Shown here in pieces: positions 55,627 to 64,000 of a stretch of 64,000 nt of DNA; the stretch's first letter is position 1, and each line of letters starts with the position of its first letter. The notes below the pieces were generated by a model. That model saw only the letters and a program-made list of their open reading frames with translations, did not search any database and had not been told where the DNA came from. Position numbers and translations under genes: made by a program. The DNA is taken from contig NZ_FNIF01000002.1 of NCBI RefSeq assembly GCF_900103825.1, positions 577,566 to 641,565 on the forward strand, in the 5' to 3' direction. Source of the DNA: Paenibacillus sp. yr247. GTDB lineage: Bacteria; Bacillota; Bacilli; Paenibacillales; NBRC-103111.

Positions 55627-56124
55627 TCAGAGACTATCCTTTCTTCTCTTAGGCAAATCCACCCACATAATAACAGCATCCTCACGATTATCCGTGTAAT
55701 AGCCTTTTCGCACACCAACTGAGCGGAAACCGACTTTTTCGTACAAATTTTGCGCAACATAGTTCGAGGCCCGCACTTCAAGCGTCATCCGAATTGCCCC
55801 TAGGAAAGCGGCCGTCTTAATCAACTCGCGAATTAGGCGCTCACCAAGTTTACGCCCTCTGTAAGTATCCCGAACAGCTATATTCGTAACATGCGCTTCC
55901 TCCATGATGAGCCACATGCCGCCATACCCGGCGACCTCGCCTTCGATATCCATAATCATATAATGAGCAAATTGGTTATTCGTCAATTCGTTTTCAAAAG
56001 CGCCTTTTGTCCATGGTGTCGTGAAGGCTTCTTGCTCGATTTCGCAAATAAAGGGGATATCTTCCATACGCATGGAACGGAATACCAACGCGTTTTCGGT
56101 TGTCTGCGGCTGATATTGTTCCAT
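55627..56124 (-). CDS. rimI: ribosomal-protein-alanine N-acetyltransferase RimI
   Basis: About 165 residues, GNAT fold. VFRSMRMEDIPFICEIEQEA and FTTPWTKGAFENELTNNQFA are typical for RimI, and RDTYRGRKLGERLIRELIKT is the acetyl-CoA loop. It probably acetylates the N-terminus of ribosomal protein S18, though in Bacillales the target is less certain. The ATG at 56124 follows GGGGAG. Conserved neighbour of tsaB and tsaD. Confidence 0.93.
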   Translation of the reverse strand: MEQYQPQTTENALVFRSMRMEDIPFICEIEQEAFTTPWTKGAFENELTNNQFAHYMIMDIEGEVAGYGGMWLIMEEAHVTNIAVRDTYRGRKLGERLIRELIKTAAFLGAIRMTLEVRASNYVAQNLYEKVGFRSVGVRKGYYTDNREDAVIMWVDLPKRRKDSL

Positions 56125-56126
56125 GA

Positions 56127-56957
56127 TCAATTCTCCCCTTTCTTCGTCTTCACCCCGGCCAGTAAATTAGCTTCTGCTTCCGGGAGCCTAGTATAATTCG
56201 GAACAAACGTATGCACATCTGCCTTCTCGCCCTTTGCCAAACGTGGATAAGCGAGCCGACCGATATATTCTGCTTCGATGCCATAAGGAAGCTGTCGAAC
56301 GATGCCCTGCCAATCCTGTGCAAATTGTTCAAGCTCTGCCGTGAAACCTTCGGTTTCACCCACAAATAGAATCTCTATTGGCGCTTGTTCTTGCTGGGCA
56401 GCCGCTGCTGCTAACGCTAGTAATTGCGCTGTCCAAGGTCCAATTACACGAATGCCATCAGGCAGTACTTCATGCCAATTCGTTGCAAGTTCTCCTGCAG
56501 CTGTCATCGGAGAAGTACCTTCGTAAGCGTACACAGCCGTAAAAGCCTGTTTGCGCCTTCCGTCCAAAAGCGGAACCACCCACGTAAGCCCGTTTCCGCT
56601 CTCATGCTGCTGCTCCTTCATAGCTCCACCAAGGGCCATAGCTTCTAAGCTGGACACACCAATGAGATCCAGGCCTAGCGACCAGGCAAATGTTTTGCCA
56701 ACAGACACAGCAATTCGAACCCCTGTATAGGAACCGGGGCCTTGGCCCACAGCGACCGACTGGAGGTCCTTGGGTTTGAGATTTAAGTTAGCTAGCAAAT
56801 CTTGAATATGGGGAAGCAGTCCTATCGAGTGATTCCGTTCTGCGTAGGAGCTGACCTCGCCAAGCATTTTCCCATTGTCTAGAATAGCAACTGTCATTGC
56901 AGATGATGAGGTATCGATGGCTAAGCATCGTCCTACATGTATGGTTCGTTCTGTCAT
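56127..56957 (-). CDS. tsaB: tRNA threonylcarbamoyladenosine biosynthesis protein TsaB
   Basis: 276 residues. CLAIDTSSSAMTVAILDNGK, NHSIGLLPHIQDLLANLNLK and VAVGQGPGSYTGVRIAVSVG are the ASKHA-fold motifs of TsaB. It forms the TsaB-TsaD-TsaE complex for t6A synthesis. The length is slightly above B. subtilis TsaB because of an insertion in the middle. It overlaps tsaE by 4 bases. Confidence 0.95.
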   Translation of the reverse strand: MTERTIHVGRCLAIDTSSSAMTVAILDNGKMLGEVSSYAERNHSIGLLPHIQDLLANLNLKPKDLQSVAVGQGPGSYTGVRIAVSVGKTFAWSLGLDLIGVSSLEAMALGGAMKEQQHESGNGLTWVVPLLDGRRKQAFTAVYAYEGTSPMTAAGELATNWHEVLPDGIRVIGPWTAQLLALAAAAAQQEQAPIEILFVGETEGFTAELEQFAQDWQGIVRQLPYGIEAEYIGRLAYPRLAKGEKADVHTFVPNYTRLPEAEANLLAGVKTKKGEN

Positions 56958-57445
56958 TGTAAATCTCCGTTCTCTTTCATCTGTTCACACCAACTCTGAT
57001 ACGGTTCACCGTAAGGAGTCAGGTGAAATACTCTGGTTAGATCATCCTGATGGGTAATCGTTATCGCGAGCCGGTTCGGCGGCAGAAGATCTTCGATTAA
57101 GCTAGACCATTCGACCAGCGTAACGCCTTGCCCATAAAAATAATCATCAAGCCCCAACTCATCCGCCTCCTCTTGGGAAATGCGGTACATATCCATATGG
57201 TAGAAAGGAAGTGCAGCTCCCTCGTATTCTTTAATAATGGTAAACGTGGGGGAGTTGACGGTTTCGCTAATCCCCATCGCTCGGGCAAAGCCTTGCGAGA
57301 ATCTTGTTTTCCCCGCACCCAGATCGCCATCTAGAGTAAGAACGGTGCCAGGCAGCAAATAGGCGGCCAATAATTTCCCTAGTCTATCGGTATCTTCCTC
57401 ATGCTGGGAGTTGTACGTATATGTGGATTGAGCCAGTGATCTCAT
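56954..57445 (-). CDS. tsaE: tRNA threonylcarbamoyladenosine biosynthesis ATPase TsaE
   Basis: About 163 residues. Walker A LDGDLGAGKTRFSQGFA, VNSPTFTIIKEYEG and HMDMYRISQEEADELGLDDY are TsaE signatures, with VTLVEWSSLIEDLLPPNRL near the end. The ATG at 57445 follows GGAAG; an upstream frame to 57598 is an unsupported extension. First gene of the t6A operon. Confidence 0.94.
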   Translation of the reverse strand: MRSLAQSTYTYNSQHEEDTDRLGKLLAAYLLPGTVLTLDGDLGAGKTRFSQGFARAMGISETVNSPTFTIIKEYEGAALPFYHMDMYRISQEEADELGLDDYFYGQGVTLVEWSSLIEDLLPPNRLAITITHQDDLTRVFHLTPYGEPYQSWCEQMKENGDLQ

Positions 57446-57609
57446 CCCTTTCTTCCGATTGCGCGTGCTGCTCTTATTATAGTCCTCGCTAGTAGGCCAC
57501 AGCAACTCTGTAATCAAAATAAACGACTTCGCCGTCCCTGAGGGACAAGCGCGTTTATCAAGATTGATGCGGAGCAAGAGTATAAAACTTATACTCACTT
57601 AATCAATTA

Positions 57610-57642
57610 AAAAAAGCCCGCACCGATATGAATCGGAGCAGG
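57610..57642 (-). terminator. terminator after sspH
   Basis: AGCCTGCTCCGATTC and its complement form a stem followed by an AT-rich T tract on the minus strand. Confidence 0.65.
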
Positions 57643-57662
57643 CTCGCCGTTCTTCACATTCG

Positions 57663-57845
57663 TTAGTGGACCTCTTCTAACTCTTGAACTGTCACTAACC
57701 GAGAATCGGCCGGGTTTTCTTCGGCATGAACTTTGGCAACCGCTTTATTGGAATCGACACTGTCGATCCAGACGGGCAGACCGTTAAGTTCAACCTTAAT
57801 CTTCTCATCTGCGGCTAAAATTTCTTGAGCGCGGTGAATGTTCAT
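57663..57845 (-). CDS. sspH: H-type small acid-soluble spore protein
   Basis: 60 residues: MNIHRAQEILAADEKIKVEL, NGLPVWIDSVDSNKAVAKVH and VTVQELEEVH match the SspH family (MNIxRAxEI start, N-G-x-P-V/I-x-I core). Such proteins are made in the forespore and protect or package spore DNA and the core. It overlaps the preceding 61-codon gene by 4 bases. Confidence 0.9.
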   Translation of the reverse strand: MNIHRAQEILAADEKIKVELNGLPVWIDSVDSNKAVAKVHAEENPADSRLVTVQELEEVH

Positions 57846-58027
57846 GGCTCATCCAGTACGGATTCCGGATGATCCATCGTATCCGTTGTCGAGGATTCGA
57901 TCAATCCATTGTGCATGGTGACGTTACCGCCTCCCAAGCCCTCGTTAATCATGCGATCAATATCCATAAAATGATCATCTATCCCTTGATTATCTGTATC
58001 TTGGGATGCATTTGAATCTTGTGCCAT
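57842..58027 (-). CDS. small acidic hypothetical protein upstream of sspH
   Basis: 61 residues, strongly acidic (DSNASQDTDNQGIDDHFMDI, ESVLDEP end), no membrane segment. The ATG follows AAAGGAGGGA, an excellent ribosome site, and its end overlaps sspH, so it is translated with it and probably spore-related. No family recognised. Confidence 0.6.
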   Translation of the reverse strand: MAQDSNASQDTDNQGIDDHFMDIDRMINEGLGGGNVTMHNGLIESSTTDTMDHPESVLDEP

Positions 58028-58188
58028 CCGTGAATCCCTCCTTTAGCTTAGATTAGCTTCATGGTGATCAACTTTCGCATTTAACGTACCCACTCTAAAG
58101 GCAATCCATTCTCTTAAATCCTTACCGTATAAAGGAATTGAATCAAGAGAATACTAGTACAATCACGTTTATTGGGGAGGAATCACCG

Positions 58189-59058
58189 ATGCATACGGTT
58201 TGGAAAGGCGCTATTAGTTTCGGACTCGTTCATGTGCCTGTGAAAATGTTTTCGGCTACGGAAGATAAGGATATCTCCATGCGTTACATACATAAAACTT
58301 GTATTACCCCGCTAGCTTATGTGCGCAAATGCCAGACTTGCGAAAAGGAAGTAGAGTGGGAGGAAATCACAAAAGGCTACGAATATGAGCCTGGACGATT
58401 CGTTATTTTTGAAAAGGAAGAATTGGAAAATATCTCAGGGGAAGCGAACAAAGAGATCAAGATTCTGGACTTCGTCAACTTGACAGATATTGATCCGGTT
58501 TATTTTCAAAAGACTTACTATCTCGGACCTGGAGATACAGGTGCCGGCGCCTATAATTTGCTGCTGGATTCCATGCGTCAAACCGGCAAAATCGGCATAG
58601 CCAAAGTCTCGATCCGTTCTAAAAGCTCGTTAGCAGCCATTCGCGTTATCGAAAACTGTCTCGCTATGGAAACTATTTTTTACCCCGATGAGATTCGTCC
58701 CATCTCTCAAGTACCTAACCTTCCGGAGAAAGTGACCGTGAACGAGCGCGAGATAGAGATGGCCAAGATGCTGATCAACCAGCTTTCAACTCCTTTTGAA
58801 CCTGAAAAGTACAAAGATGAGTACCGCGGCCGCCTGTTGGAAGCCATCGAGCATAAAGTGGCTGGAGAAGAAATACAATCAGCGCCTGCACTCCAAAAAA
58901 CGAGCGTTATCGATCTCATGGCCGCGCTGCAAGCTAGTCTTGACGCCACGAAACCGACAGATGGACCAGTAACTCTAGGGCAGGATGCCAGTGTAACCGA
59001 AGACAAGAAGCCGAAAGCGAAAACGAGAGCCAAAAAAGTAAAGGAACCGGTAACGTAA
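58189..59058 (+). CDS. ku: DNA end-joining protein Ku
   Basis: 289 residues. MHTVWKGAISFGLVHVPVKM is the bacterial Ku start; YIHKTCITPLAYVRKCQTCE, YEYEPGRFVIFEKEELENI and ELINQLSTPFEPEKYKDEYR-like text (MLINQLSTPFEPEKYKDEYR) follow. The ATG follows GGGGAGG; an earlier in-frame ATG at 58138 is unlikely. Ku binds broken DNA ends and recruits the ligase, important in spores. A Lys/Pro-rich C-terminal tail (KPKAKTRAKKVKEP) is typical. The ATP-dependent ligase gene is convergent next door. Confidence 0.96.
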   Translation: MHTVWKGAISFGLVHVPVKMFSATEDKDISMRYIHKTCITPLAYVRKCQTCEKEVEWEEITKGYEYEPGRFVIFEKEELENISGEANKEIKILDFVNLTDIDPVYFQKTYYLGPGDTGAGAYNLLLDSMRQTGKIGIAKVSIRSKSSLAAIRVIENCLAMETIFYPDEIRPISQVPNLPEKVTVNEREIEMAKMLINQLSTPFEPEKYKDEYRGRLLEAIEHKVAGEEIQSAPALQKTSVIDLMAALQASLDATKPTDGPVTLGQDASVTEDKKPKAKTRAKKVKEPVT

Positions 59059-59078
59059 AATTGAATATGATGCAAATA

Positions 59079-59116
59079 AAGCGCTGATTCTTGATTTTCA
59101 AGGATTAGCGCTTTTG
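59079..59116. terminator. bidirectional terminator between ku and ligase
   Basis: AAGCGCTGATTCTTGA and TCAAGGATTAGCGCTT form the stem; it separates the two convergent genes. Confidence 0.8.
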
Positions 59117-59148
59117 CTATTTTACTATAAATCTTGGTTATAGGCTTT

Positions 59149-60099
59149 CTAACCTTTTAATTGATGGGATGAACATTGACTCAGCGGCACATCAACGATC
59201 GCTTGAATACTTGGCTGTCTCATTGTCCCCCCAGCTGTCCATTCCAAAAATTGAACTTTTACAGCCATTTGGGGAATCACCCATACTACATCTTTACTTC
59301 TTTCAGGCGTGTTTATAAATAGTTTGGTATTTGTAATTAAAGACTCCAACCTTTGAGTGATTTCTCTCCAATCTTGGTTGGTTAATTTCCCAGTACCTGC
59401 ATGACCGATATAAAAAAAATTATTTCTCTCATCTAGAAGTCCAAGCAACAAAGAGTTTACAATATTTCCTCTAAGCGTAAAACCTCCAACCGCCGCAAAA
59501 AGATCGTGATAAACTTTTCTCTTTTGCCACCGCCTATCTTTTCCGTTTATGAGGTAGGTGCTCATAAGGTTTTTATAAATAATACCTTCCATTTGGTATT
59601 GATCCATCAGTTTATATAAAGCTTCGGGATCAGCGAAGTTTTGCACAATTTGCACGTCATCCTGAGGAATTATTATACTTTCAAGAATTTTCTGCCTCTC
59701 ATGAAGCATTTTATCTACGACCCATTCACCGTTGCAAAATAATATGTCAAAGATCATATAGGTTACCTTTGTTTGGTTCATACCTATCTCTATGGTCTTT
59801 TTACTGCGTAAACTATCACGTTTCATAACTTCATGGAAAGAAGGTGTTTTATCGTTAAAAGCAATGATTTCACCATCAAGGATAAAGGAAGATGCTTTGC
59901 AAAATCTATCATGAACATGAAACTCTGGATATTGCAGAGTTCGGTTATTTAGCTTTCTGTTCACTAAGTTAATTTGAGCACCGTCAAAATAACTTAATAT
60001 TCTTACCCCATCCCATTTAATTTGTGCAATCCAATTCTCATCTTTTGGCAATTCCTCAGCAACCACAGGTTCAAACGGAATAATCGGCTTTAATATCAT
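59149..60099 (-). CDS. ATP-dependent DNA ligase (LigD ligase-domain type)
   Basis: 316 residues. The adenylated Lys lies in IAQIKWDGVRILSYF (Lys28 of KWDGV). ILDGEIIAF (motif III-like), MIFDILFCNG (motif IIIa), EGIIYKN (motif IV) and DRRWQKRK (motif V) follow, then an OB domain. There is no polymerase or nuclease domain, so this is the ligase-only form. With Ku it would repair double-strand breaks. No strong ribosome site was seen (GAGGGTG close to ATG). Confidence 0.9.
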   Translation of the reverse strand: MILKPIIPFEPVVAEELPKDENWIAQIKWDGVRILSYFDGAQINLVNRKLNNRTLQYPEFHVHDRFCKASSFILDGEIIAFNDKTPSFHEVMKRDSLRSKKTIEIGMNQTKVTYMIFDILFCNGEWVVDKMLHERQKILESIIIPQDDVQIVQNFADPEALYKLMDQYQMEGIIYKNLMSTYLINGKDRRWQKRKVYHDLFAAVGGFTLRGNIVNSLLLGLLDERNNFFYIGHAGTGKLTNQDWREITQRLESLITNTKLFINTPERSKDVVWVIPQMAVKVQFLEWTAGGTMRQPSIQAIVDVPLSQCSSHQLKG

Positions 60100-60232
60100 G
60101 GCACCCTCGATAGTATTTTTACAAATTATTATCCCCAGAAATTTCTTTCTTGAGACAATGTGAAAATTTACAAGACCTTAACTTTACGTATATAATTAAG
60201 TAATTATATGATTATCAAAAAGGAGGCTAATG

Positions 60233-60556
60233 ATGGTTGAAATTGAAAATATGGTCGATACTTTAAAGTTAGTTGGTGATAAGTGCAGACTTTCAATCCT
60301 ACTGCTGCTTCAAGAAAAAGACTTATGTGTTTGCGAAATTGTCGAGATTATGCAAACGAGCCAACCTAATATAAGCCAACATATGCGCAAATTAAAAGAT
60401 GGCGGTCTCGTTAAAGAAACAAAAAAAGGTCAGTGGGTCTACTATTCCCTTGTTACCCAGGATAAGCCTTTCCTAACTGACTTATTTAAGCACCTCCCTT
60501 CCCAAAAAGATAAAGTACAGAAGCTAACTTGTGATGGTTCAAGCTGCTGTGATTAA
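60233..60556 (+). CDS. arsR: ArsR-family arsenic-responsive repressor
   Basis: About 107 residues; winged helix. EKDLCVCEIVEIMQTSQPNI holds the ELCVCD-like metal site in helix 3 (Cys pair) and the HTH, QWVYYSL the wing, and the C-terminus ends CDGSSCCD, which could add As(III) ligands. Binding of arsenite should release it from the promoter. First gene of the ars operon; two ATGs follow AAGGAGG, and the second was chosen. Confidence 0.93.
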   Translation: MVEIENMVDTLKLVGDKCRLSILLLLQEKDLCVCEIVEIMQTSQPNISQHMRKLKDGGLVKETKKGQWVYYSLVTQDKPFLTDLFKHLPSQKDKVQKLTCDGSSCCD

Positions 60557-60568
60557 GGAGATAATTGA

Positions 60569-61210
60569 ATGTTAAAAAAGAAGTTGATTGCTGAGTTTAT
60601 CGGTACATATTTTTTAGTTTTTGCAGGTCCAGGAGCGATGGTTATTGACGATATCACAAAGAGCATCACCCATGTTGGTGTTGCAATTACCTTTGGACTT
60701 GTCATTATGGCTCTGATTTATACATTTGGACATATTTCAGGCGCTCATTTTAATCCGGCTGTCACGATTGGCTTTTTGGTTAGAGGAGATATCTCCTTGC
60801 GAGACAGCATCTATTATATGGTCACACAATTTGCAGGGGCGCTTTTTGCGAGTTTGACTACGTTACTTCTTTTTGGCAATGTCGCCAATTTAGGGGCTAC
60901 GCTTCCAAGCTCTTCGGAAGGACAATCCTTCACTTTGGAATTCATTTTAACTTTTGTTTTAATGATGGTTATTTTGGGATCTGCTGTACATGGTAAAGCG
61001 ATTAAAGAACTTGCTGGTGTTGCTATTGGGGGTACAGTTGGTCTGATGGCGATGTTTGCAGGTCCGATTTGTGGGGCTTCCATGAACCCAGCTCGTTCCC
61101 TTGGGCCCGCTATCGTATCGGGTACAACACAACACTTATGGTTATACCTAGTTGCAACAGTTCTTGGAGCTGTCTCTGCTTCTCTAGTTTATAAAACAAT
61201 ACAAGATTAA
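60569..61210 (+). CDS. aquaporin/MIP-family channel, likely arsenite efflux channel
   Basis: 213 residues, six helices and two half-helices. Both channel motifs are present: [15 protein letters not shown] and [15 protein letters not shown]. Between arsR and arsC, without an ArsB/Acr3 pump, the channel would let arsenite formed by ArsC leave the cell (as AqpS does in Sinorhizobium). Substrate selectivity is inferred from context. It lies 12 bases after arsR. Confidence 0.9.
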   Translation: MLKKKLIAEFIGTYFLVFAGPGAMVIDDITKSITHVGVAITFGLVIMALIYTFGHISGAHFNPAVTIGFLVRGDISLRDSIYYMVTQFAGALFASLTTLLLFGNVANLGATLPSSSEGQSFTLEFILTFVLMMVILGSAVHGKAIKELAGVAIGGTVGLMAMFAGPICGASMNPARSLGPAIVSGTTQHLWLYLVATVLGAVSASLVYKTIQD

Positions 61211-61223
61211 GGAGATGTTCATA

Positions 61224-61646
61224 ATGGACAAAAAATTAGTATATTTTCTTTGCACAGGTAATTCTTGCCGCAGCCAAATCGCAGATGGATTTTTAAAAGC
61301 ACTAGGTAATGACAAATACGAAGTAATGAGTGCAGGATTAGAAGCACACGGTCTGAATCCACGTGCTGTTGCAACAATGAATGAAGCAGGAATAGATATT
61401 TCCAACCACACATCTAATGTCATTGATCCTGAGATTTTGAACCGCGCTGATTACGTAATTACGCTCTGTGGACACGCTGATGAGCATTGCCCCGTTATCT
61501 CCAACAAGAACGTTGTGAAGTGGCACTGGGGTTTCGAGGATCCTGCTAAGGCATCCGGTACTGAAGAAGAGATTACCGCGAAATTCCGTGAAGTTCGTGA
61601 CTCCATCAAGGATCGTATTGAGCTATTTGTGAAAGAAGGAAAGTAA
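61224..61646 (+). CDS. arsC: thioredoxin-coupled arsenate reductase
   Basis: About 140 residues. The low-molecular-weight phosphatase loop [20 protein letters not shown] contains the catalytic Cys (Cys-x5-Arg), and [16 protein letters not shown] carries the two resolving Cys of the thioredoxin-linked ArsC group. It reduces arsenate to arsenite. The ATG at 61224 follows AAGGAG at proper distance; an upstream ATG at 61215 abuts that site. Confidence 0.95.
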   Translation: MDKKLVYFLCTGNSCRSQIADGFLKALGNDKYEVMSAGLEAHGLNPRAVATMNEAGIDISNHTSNVIDPEILNRADYVITLCGHADEHCPVISNKNVVKWHWGFEDPAKASGTEEEITAKFREVRDSIKDRIELFVKEGK

Positions 61647-61671
61647 CATAAGAAAAAGTAAGGAGATCAAC

Positions 61672-62106
61672 ATGCCAAAAAATTATCAAAGCTTGTACGA
61701 AGATAATATCTTCTTCGGAGGCGCTGCTGACGTTGAAGATATGATTAAGAACGAAGGCGTTGAAGTCGTGGTTGATTTACGAAGAGAATCTACAGAATGT
61801 GCTTACCCTAATGCAAATGTTGAATGGATTCAAGTTCCTCTTGGAGATCATGCCGAGGGACCACAGGACGTACTCTTTCAACAAGCCATTAATCATGTTG
61901 TAGAGGCTTACAGAAGCGGTAAAAAGGTTGGTTTCCATTGTGGTGGTGGCAGTGGCAGAACGGGCGCTGTTGCCGTTGGAACTTTGATTACACTAGGTAC
62001 GAGTCAGACGATCGATGAAGCTGAAGCATTGGCAAAAAGCATTCGCCCCAAAGTAAATATTAAACCTCCACAACGTGAAGCTCTTGAAAAACTGTTTGAA
62101 AAATGA
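61672..62106 (+). CDS. dual-specificity/tyrosine phosphatase-like protein
   Basis: 144 residues. GFHCGGGSGRTGAVAVGTLI is the HCx5R phosphatase loop, and VVVDLRRESTECAYPNANVE fits the start of the DSP fold. Last gene of the ars operon, 25 bases after arsC and behind AAGGAGATC. Such phosphatases are seen beside arsC in some Bacillales; whether it acts on arsenate, a protein or a small molecule is unknown. Confidence 0.85.
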   Translation: MPKNYQSLYEDNIFFGGAADVEDMIKNEGVEVVVDLRRESTECAYPNANVEWIQVPLGDHAEGPQDVLFQQAINHVVEAYRSGKKVGFHCGGGSGRTGAVAVGTLITLGTSQTIDEAEALAKSIRPKVNIKPPQREALEKLFEK

Positions 62107-62210
62107 GCATGCCGTATTTTAAATGAAAAAAATGGATATAGTAAAAAAGTGAATTCAGAATGCATATCATTTTGGAGGTCCACCAAATGACTCTTGTAGG
62201 TCTGAAATAA

Positions 62211-62248
62211 AAGAAGTGCTAACTGCAGTCAGTTAGCACTTCTTTTAT
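62211..62248. terminator. bidirectional terminator between ars and selU
   Basis: AAAGAAGTGCTAACTG and CAGTTAGCACTTCTTT form a stem between convergent genes. Confidence 0.88.
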
Positions 62249-63294
62249 TTCATTACAACCGACTGAACCTGTGACAAATAAGTCTTCACAGCCTCCACAG
62301 CTTCTTCCTTATTTCGAGCTTTGATAACGACTCGGTCTTGTTCATATTGCTTCATTGCATACTCATAGCGCGGGTCATAATAATGCAGCAAGAGAAGCTT
62401 GACGGCATTCTCATAGTGCTGAGCATGAAGATTATTCTCAATCTCTTTGGCTATAGGTGTATGGATGCGGCTTTTAATATGCTTAAAAGCATGTAAAATG
62501 TCTGGCTGATTTTCAAAAGGTTTGTAATCCTCGATAATATGCTGAACGCGTTCTTCTATCGGCATTTCGATAAAAATCTGCGTTGCGGCTTCTTTTTTTT
62601 GAACCATAAATTCAGGAAGAACGACTTTACCTATCCGCTTGCTTTCTCCCTCTATTAAAACGTAAGGAGCAGATTCAAGCTTCAAGAGTTGTCCGACGAG
62701 TAAGGATTCAAACGTCTTTTGGTTATGAGATTTTAAACCTATCTCACCGAAAATGGAGCCCCTGTGACCCGCCAACCCTTCAAAATCCAACACGGGATAG
62801 CCCTCTTCCTGAAGGCGGCGCAAAATAGCCGTTTTCCCCGTTCCTGTATTTCCTTGAAGAACGTGCGCTGGAGGCTTAAAATCACCAAACTGTTCTAGTC
62901 TACTTACGACCCATTTCCGATAAGCACGAATCCCTCCAGACAAACGATAGACCCGAATCCCCATGAGTGATAAAACGGTTGCTGTGGTTTTACTGCGCAT
63001 TCCTCCGCGCCAACAGAAAACGACCTTCGGTTCTTTGATTTGCTCGAATAACTTCACAAAGGCGGGGAGCTTCGCAGAAACGATCTCGAGTCCTCGGTCC
63101 TTAGCAGCTTGTACGCTCACTTGTTTATAGATTGTGCCTATTTCTGCACGCTCGGCATCCTGAAAGATGGGAATATTCAAGCTGCCGGGAAACGTTCCAT
63201 CTGCAAATTCAGATTGAGAACGGACGTCGATCATAACAAGCTCTTTTTTATCTTTCAACGTTAGCAACTCTTCAATGGTGATGTCTTGAAACAA
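62245..63294 (-). CDS. selU: tRNA 2-selenouridine synthase
   Basis: 349 residues. A rhodanese domain (residues ~1-135) has the catalytic Cys in VVFCWRGGMRSKTTATVLSL; the following P-loop domain starts LQGNTGTGKTAILRRLQEEG, with VLIEGESKRIGKV. It replaces sulfur by selenium in 2-thiouridine at the wobble base of tRNA Glu, Gln and Lys, using selenophosphate. Its start is 16 bases after the selD stop, so the two are co-expressed. Confidence 0.95.
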   Translation of the reverse strand: MFQDITIEELLTLKDKKELVMIDVRSQSEFADGTFPGSLNIPIFQDAERAEIGTIYKQVSVQAAKDRGLEIVSAKLPAFVKLFEQIKEPKVVFCWRGGMRSKTTATVLSLMGIRVYRLSGGIRAYRKWVVSRLEQFGDFKPPAHVLQGNTGTGKTAILRRLQEEGYPVLDFEGLAGHRGSIFGEIGLKSHNQKTFESLLVGQLLKLESAPYVLIEGESKRIGKVVLPEFMVQKKEAATQIFIEMPIEERVQHIIEDYKPFENQPDILHAFKHIKSRIHTPIAKEIENNLHAQHYENAVKLLLLHYYDPRYEYAMKQYEQDRVVIKARNKEEAVEAVKTYLSQVQSVVMK

Positions 63295-63309
63295 TTGATT
63301 TTCGCTCCT

Positions 63310-64000
63310 TTAGAGTACGACAATGCGTCCCGGATGTTCGGAAGTAATTTCACCAATCAAGTTCGCTTCGACTCCGGCATCCTTCAGTTTGTGAAGCAAT
63401 TCGTCCGCTTGCTCCCCGGCAACCGAGATAAGAAGACCGCCTGAGGTAACAGCGTCACACAAAATCCACTGGCTAATTTGATCCAAAGATTCAGCAAAAG
63501 TGATTGCTTCTTGCACATGAGCAAAGTTGTTTTTCGTACCCCCAGGAACGAATCCCTCTTCGGCAAGCTCTCGGACTCGCGGCAAAACAGGCACATCTTG
63601 CGCAGTTATACGTATTCCAACCCCGCTTCCTTTGGCCATCTCTAGCGAGTGGCCCATTAGACCGAAGCCCGTCACATCTGTGCACGCATGAATGTCATAC
63701 GGTTCCATGGTTTCCGCAGCCGTTTTGTTTAAAGTTGCCATCACCTGTGTTACTCGTTGAATTTCTTCCTCATTCAGTCGATCCTTCTTAATCGAGGTTG
63801 TCAGTATACCTACACCAATCGGCTTCGTTAAGATCAACTTATCTCCGGGCTTAGCTCCTGCATTGGTGCGTATTTTCCCTGGGTGCACCAATCCTGTGAC
63901 GGCGAGTCCAAACTTCGGCTCGTTATCATCAATGGAATGACCGCCGACAAGTGTAATGCCTGCCTCCATCATCTTATCCCCGGCGCCTCGTAAAATATCG
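63310..64000 (-). CDS. selD: selenophosphate synthetase, 5' part outside window
   Basis: The visible C-terminal ~229 residues include GITLVGGHSIDDNEPKFGLA, LILTKPIGVGILTTSIKK and HACTDVTGFGLMGHSLEMAK, the SelD/PurM-like fold. It makes selenophosphate from selenide and ATP for SelU. The catalytic Cys/Sec near the N-terminus lies beyond the window, so a Sec codon cannot be checked. The frame is open to the window end. Confidence 0.95.
   Translation of the reverse strand, partial: DILRGAGDKMMEAGITLVGGHSIDDNEPKFGLAVTGLVHPGKIRTNAGAKPGDKLILTKPIGVGILTTSIKKDRLNEEEIQRVTQVMATLNKTAAETMEPYDIHACTDVTGFGLMGHSLEMAKGSGVGIRITAQDVPVLPRVRELAEEGFVPGGTKNNFAHVQEAITFAESLDQISQWILCDAVTSGGLLISVAGEQADELLHKLKDAGVEANLIGEITSEHPGRIVVL

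Overview
The window looks like chromosome of a spore-forming Gram-positive in or near Paenibacillus (Paenibacillaceae, Bacillales). The evidence is strong AGGAGG-type ribosome sites, a CIRCE-controlled groES-groEL operon, T-box leaders, the spore proteins SspH and a CotD-like protein, and a surface-glycan cluster organised like the S-layer glycan (slg) loci known from Paenibacillus alvei and Geobacillus stearothermophilus. No tRNA, rRNA or CRISPR array was seen.

Region 1 (1-25.6 kb) is a surface-glycan locus, almost all on the minus strand. It holds dTDP-rhamnose genes (rfbC, rfbB, rfbD, and a separate intact rfbA), several glycosyltransferases, a putative three-part lipid-linked sugar-transfer set (GT2, small EamA-like flippase, large membrane protein), a methyltransferase/coiled-coil/glycosyltransferase fusion, and a Wzm/Wzt ABC exporter whose ATPase has a glycan-binding C-terminal domain. 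A divergent gene encodes a WsaB/WsfB-like O-antigen ligase with a long C-terminal tail. The original rfbA next to rfbC is a decayed fragment. Beside it lies an IS3-family element whose orfA has been split by an IS21-family element, and a flavin reductase gene sits inside the IS21 borders.

Region 2 (25.6-37.2 kb) carries a papain-like protease, a SNF2 helicase/SWIM-protein operon with a hexanucleotide microsatellite inside the helicase gene, a coiled-coil protein, a CotD-like coat protein, and a very large GGDEF protein with degenerate kinase-like and ATPase-like regions.

Region 3 (37.2-39.6 kb) is a small decayed integrative element. It is bounded by a 19-bp direct repeat of the 3' end of groEL and contains an integrase remnant, tiny overlapping ORFs and three unidentified genes.

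Region 4 (39.6-57.9 kb) is mainly housekeeping: groEL-groES, tatA-tatC, molybdopterin genes, 5-formyl-THF cyclo-ligase, an ABC-F protein, leuA, the tsaD-rimI-tsaB-tsaE set and sspH. Mixed in are pseudogenes (an EEP-type hydrolase and glpX), a DnaA-box cluster, tandem leucine T-boxes upstream of leuA, and intergenic repeat modules with a ~50-bp internal period.

Region 5 (58.1-64 kb) holds Ku and a stand-alone ATP-dependent DNA ligase (bacterial end joining), an arsenic operon (arsR, aquaporin, arsC, tyrosine phosphatase), and selU-selD, with selD cut by the window end.
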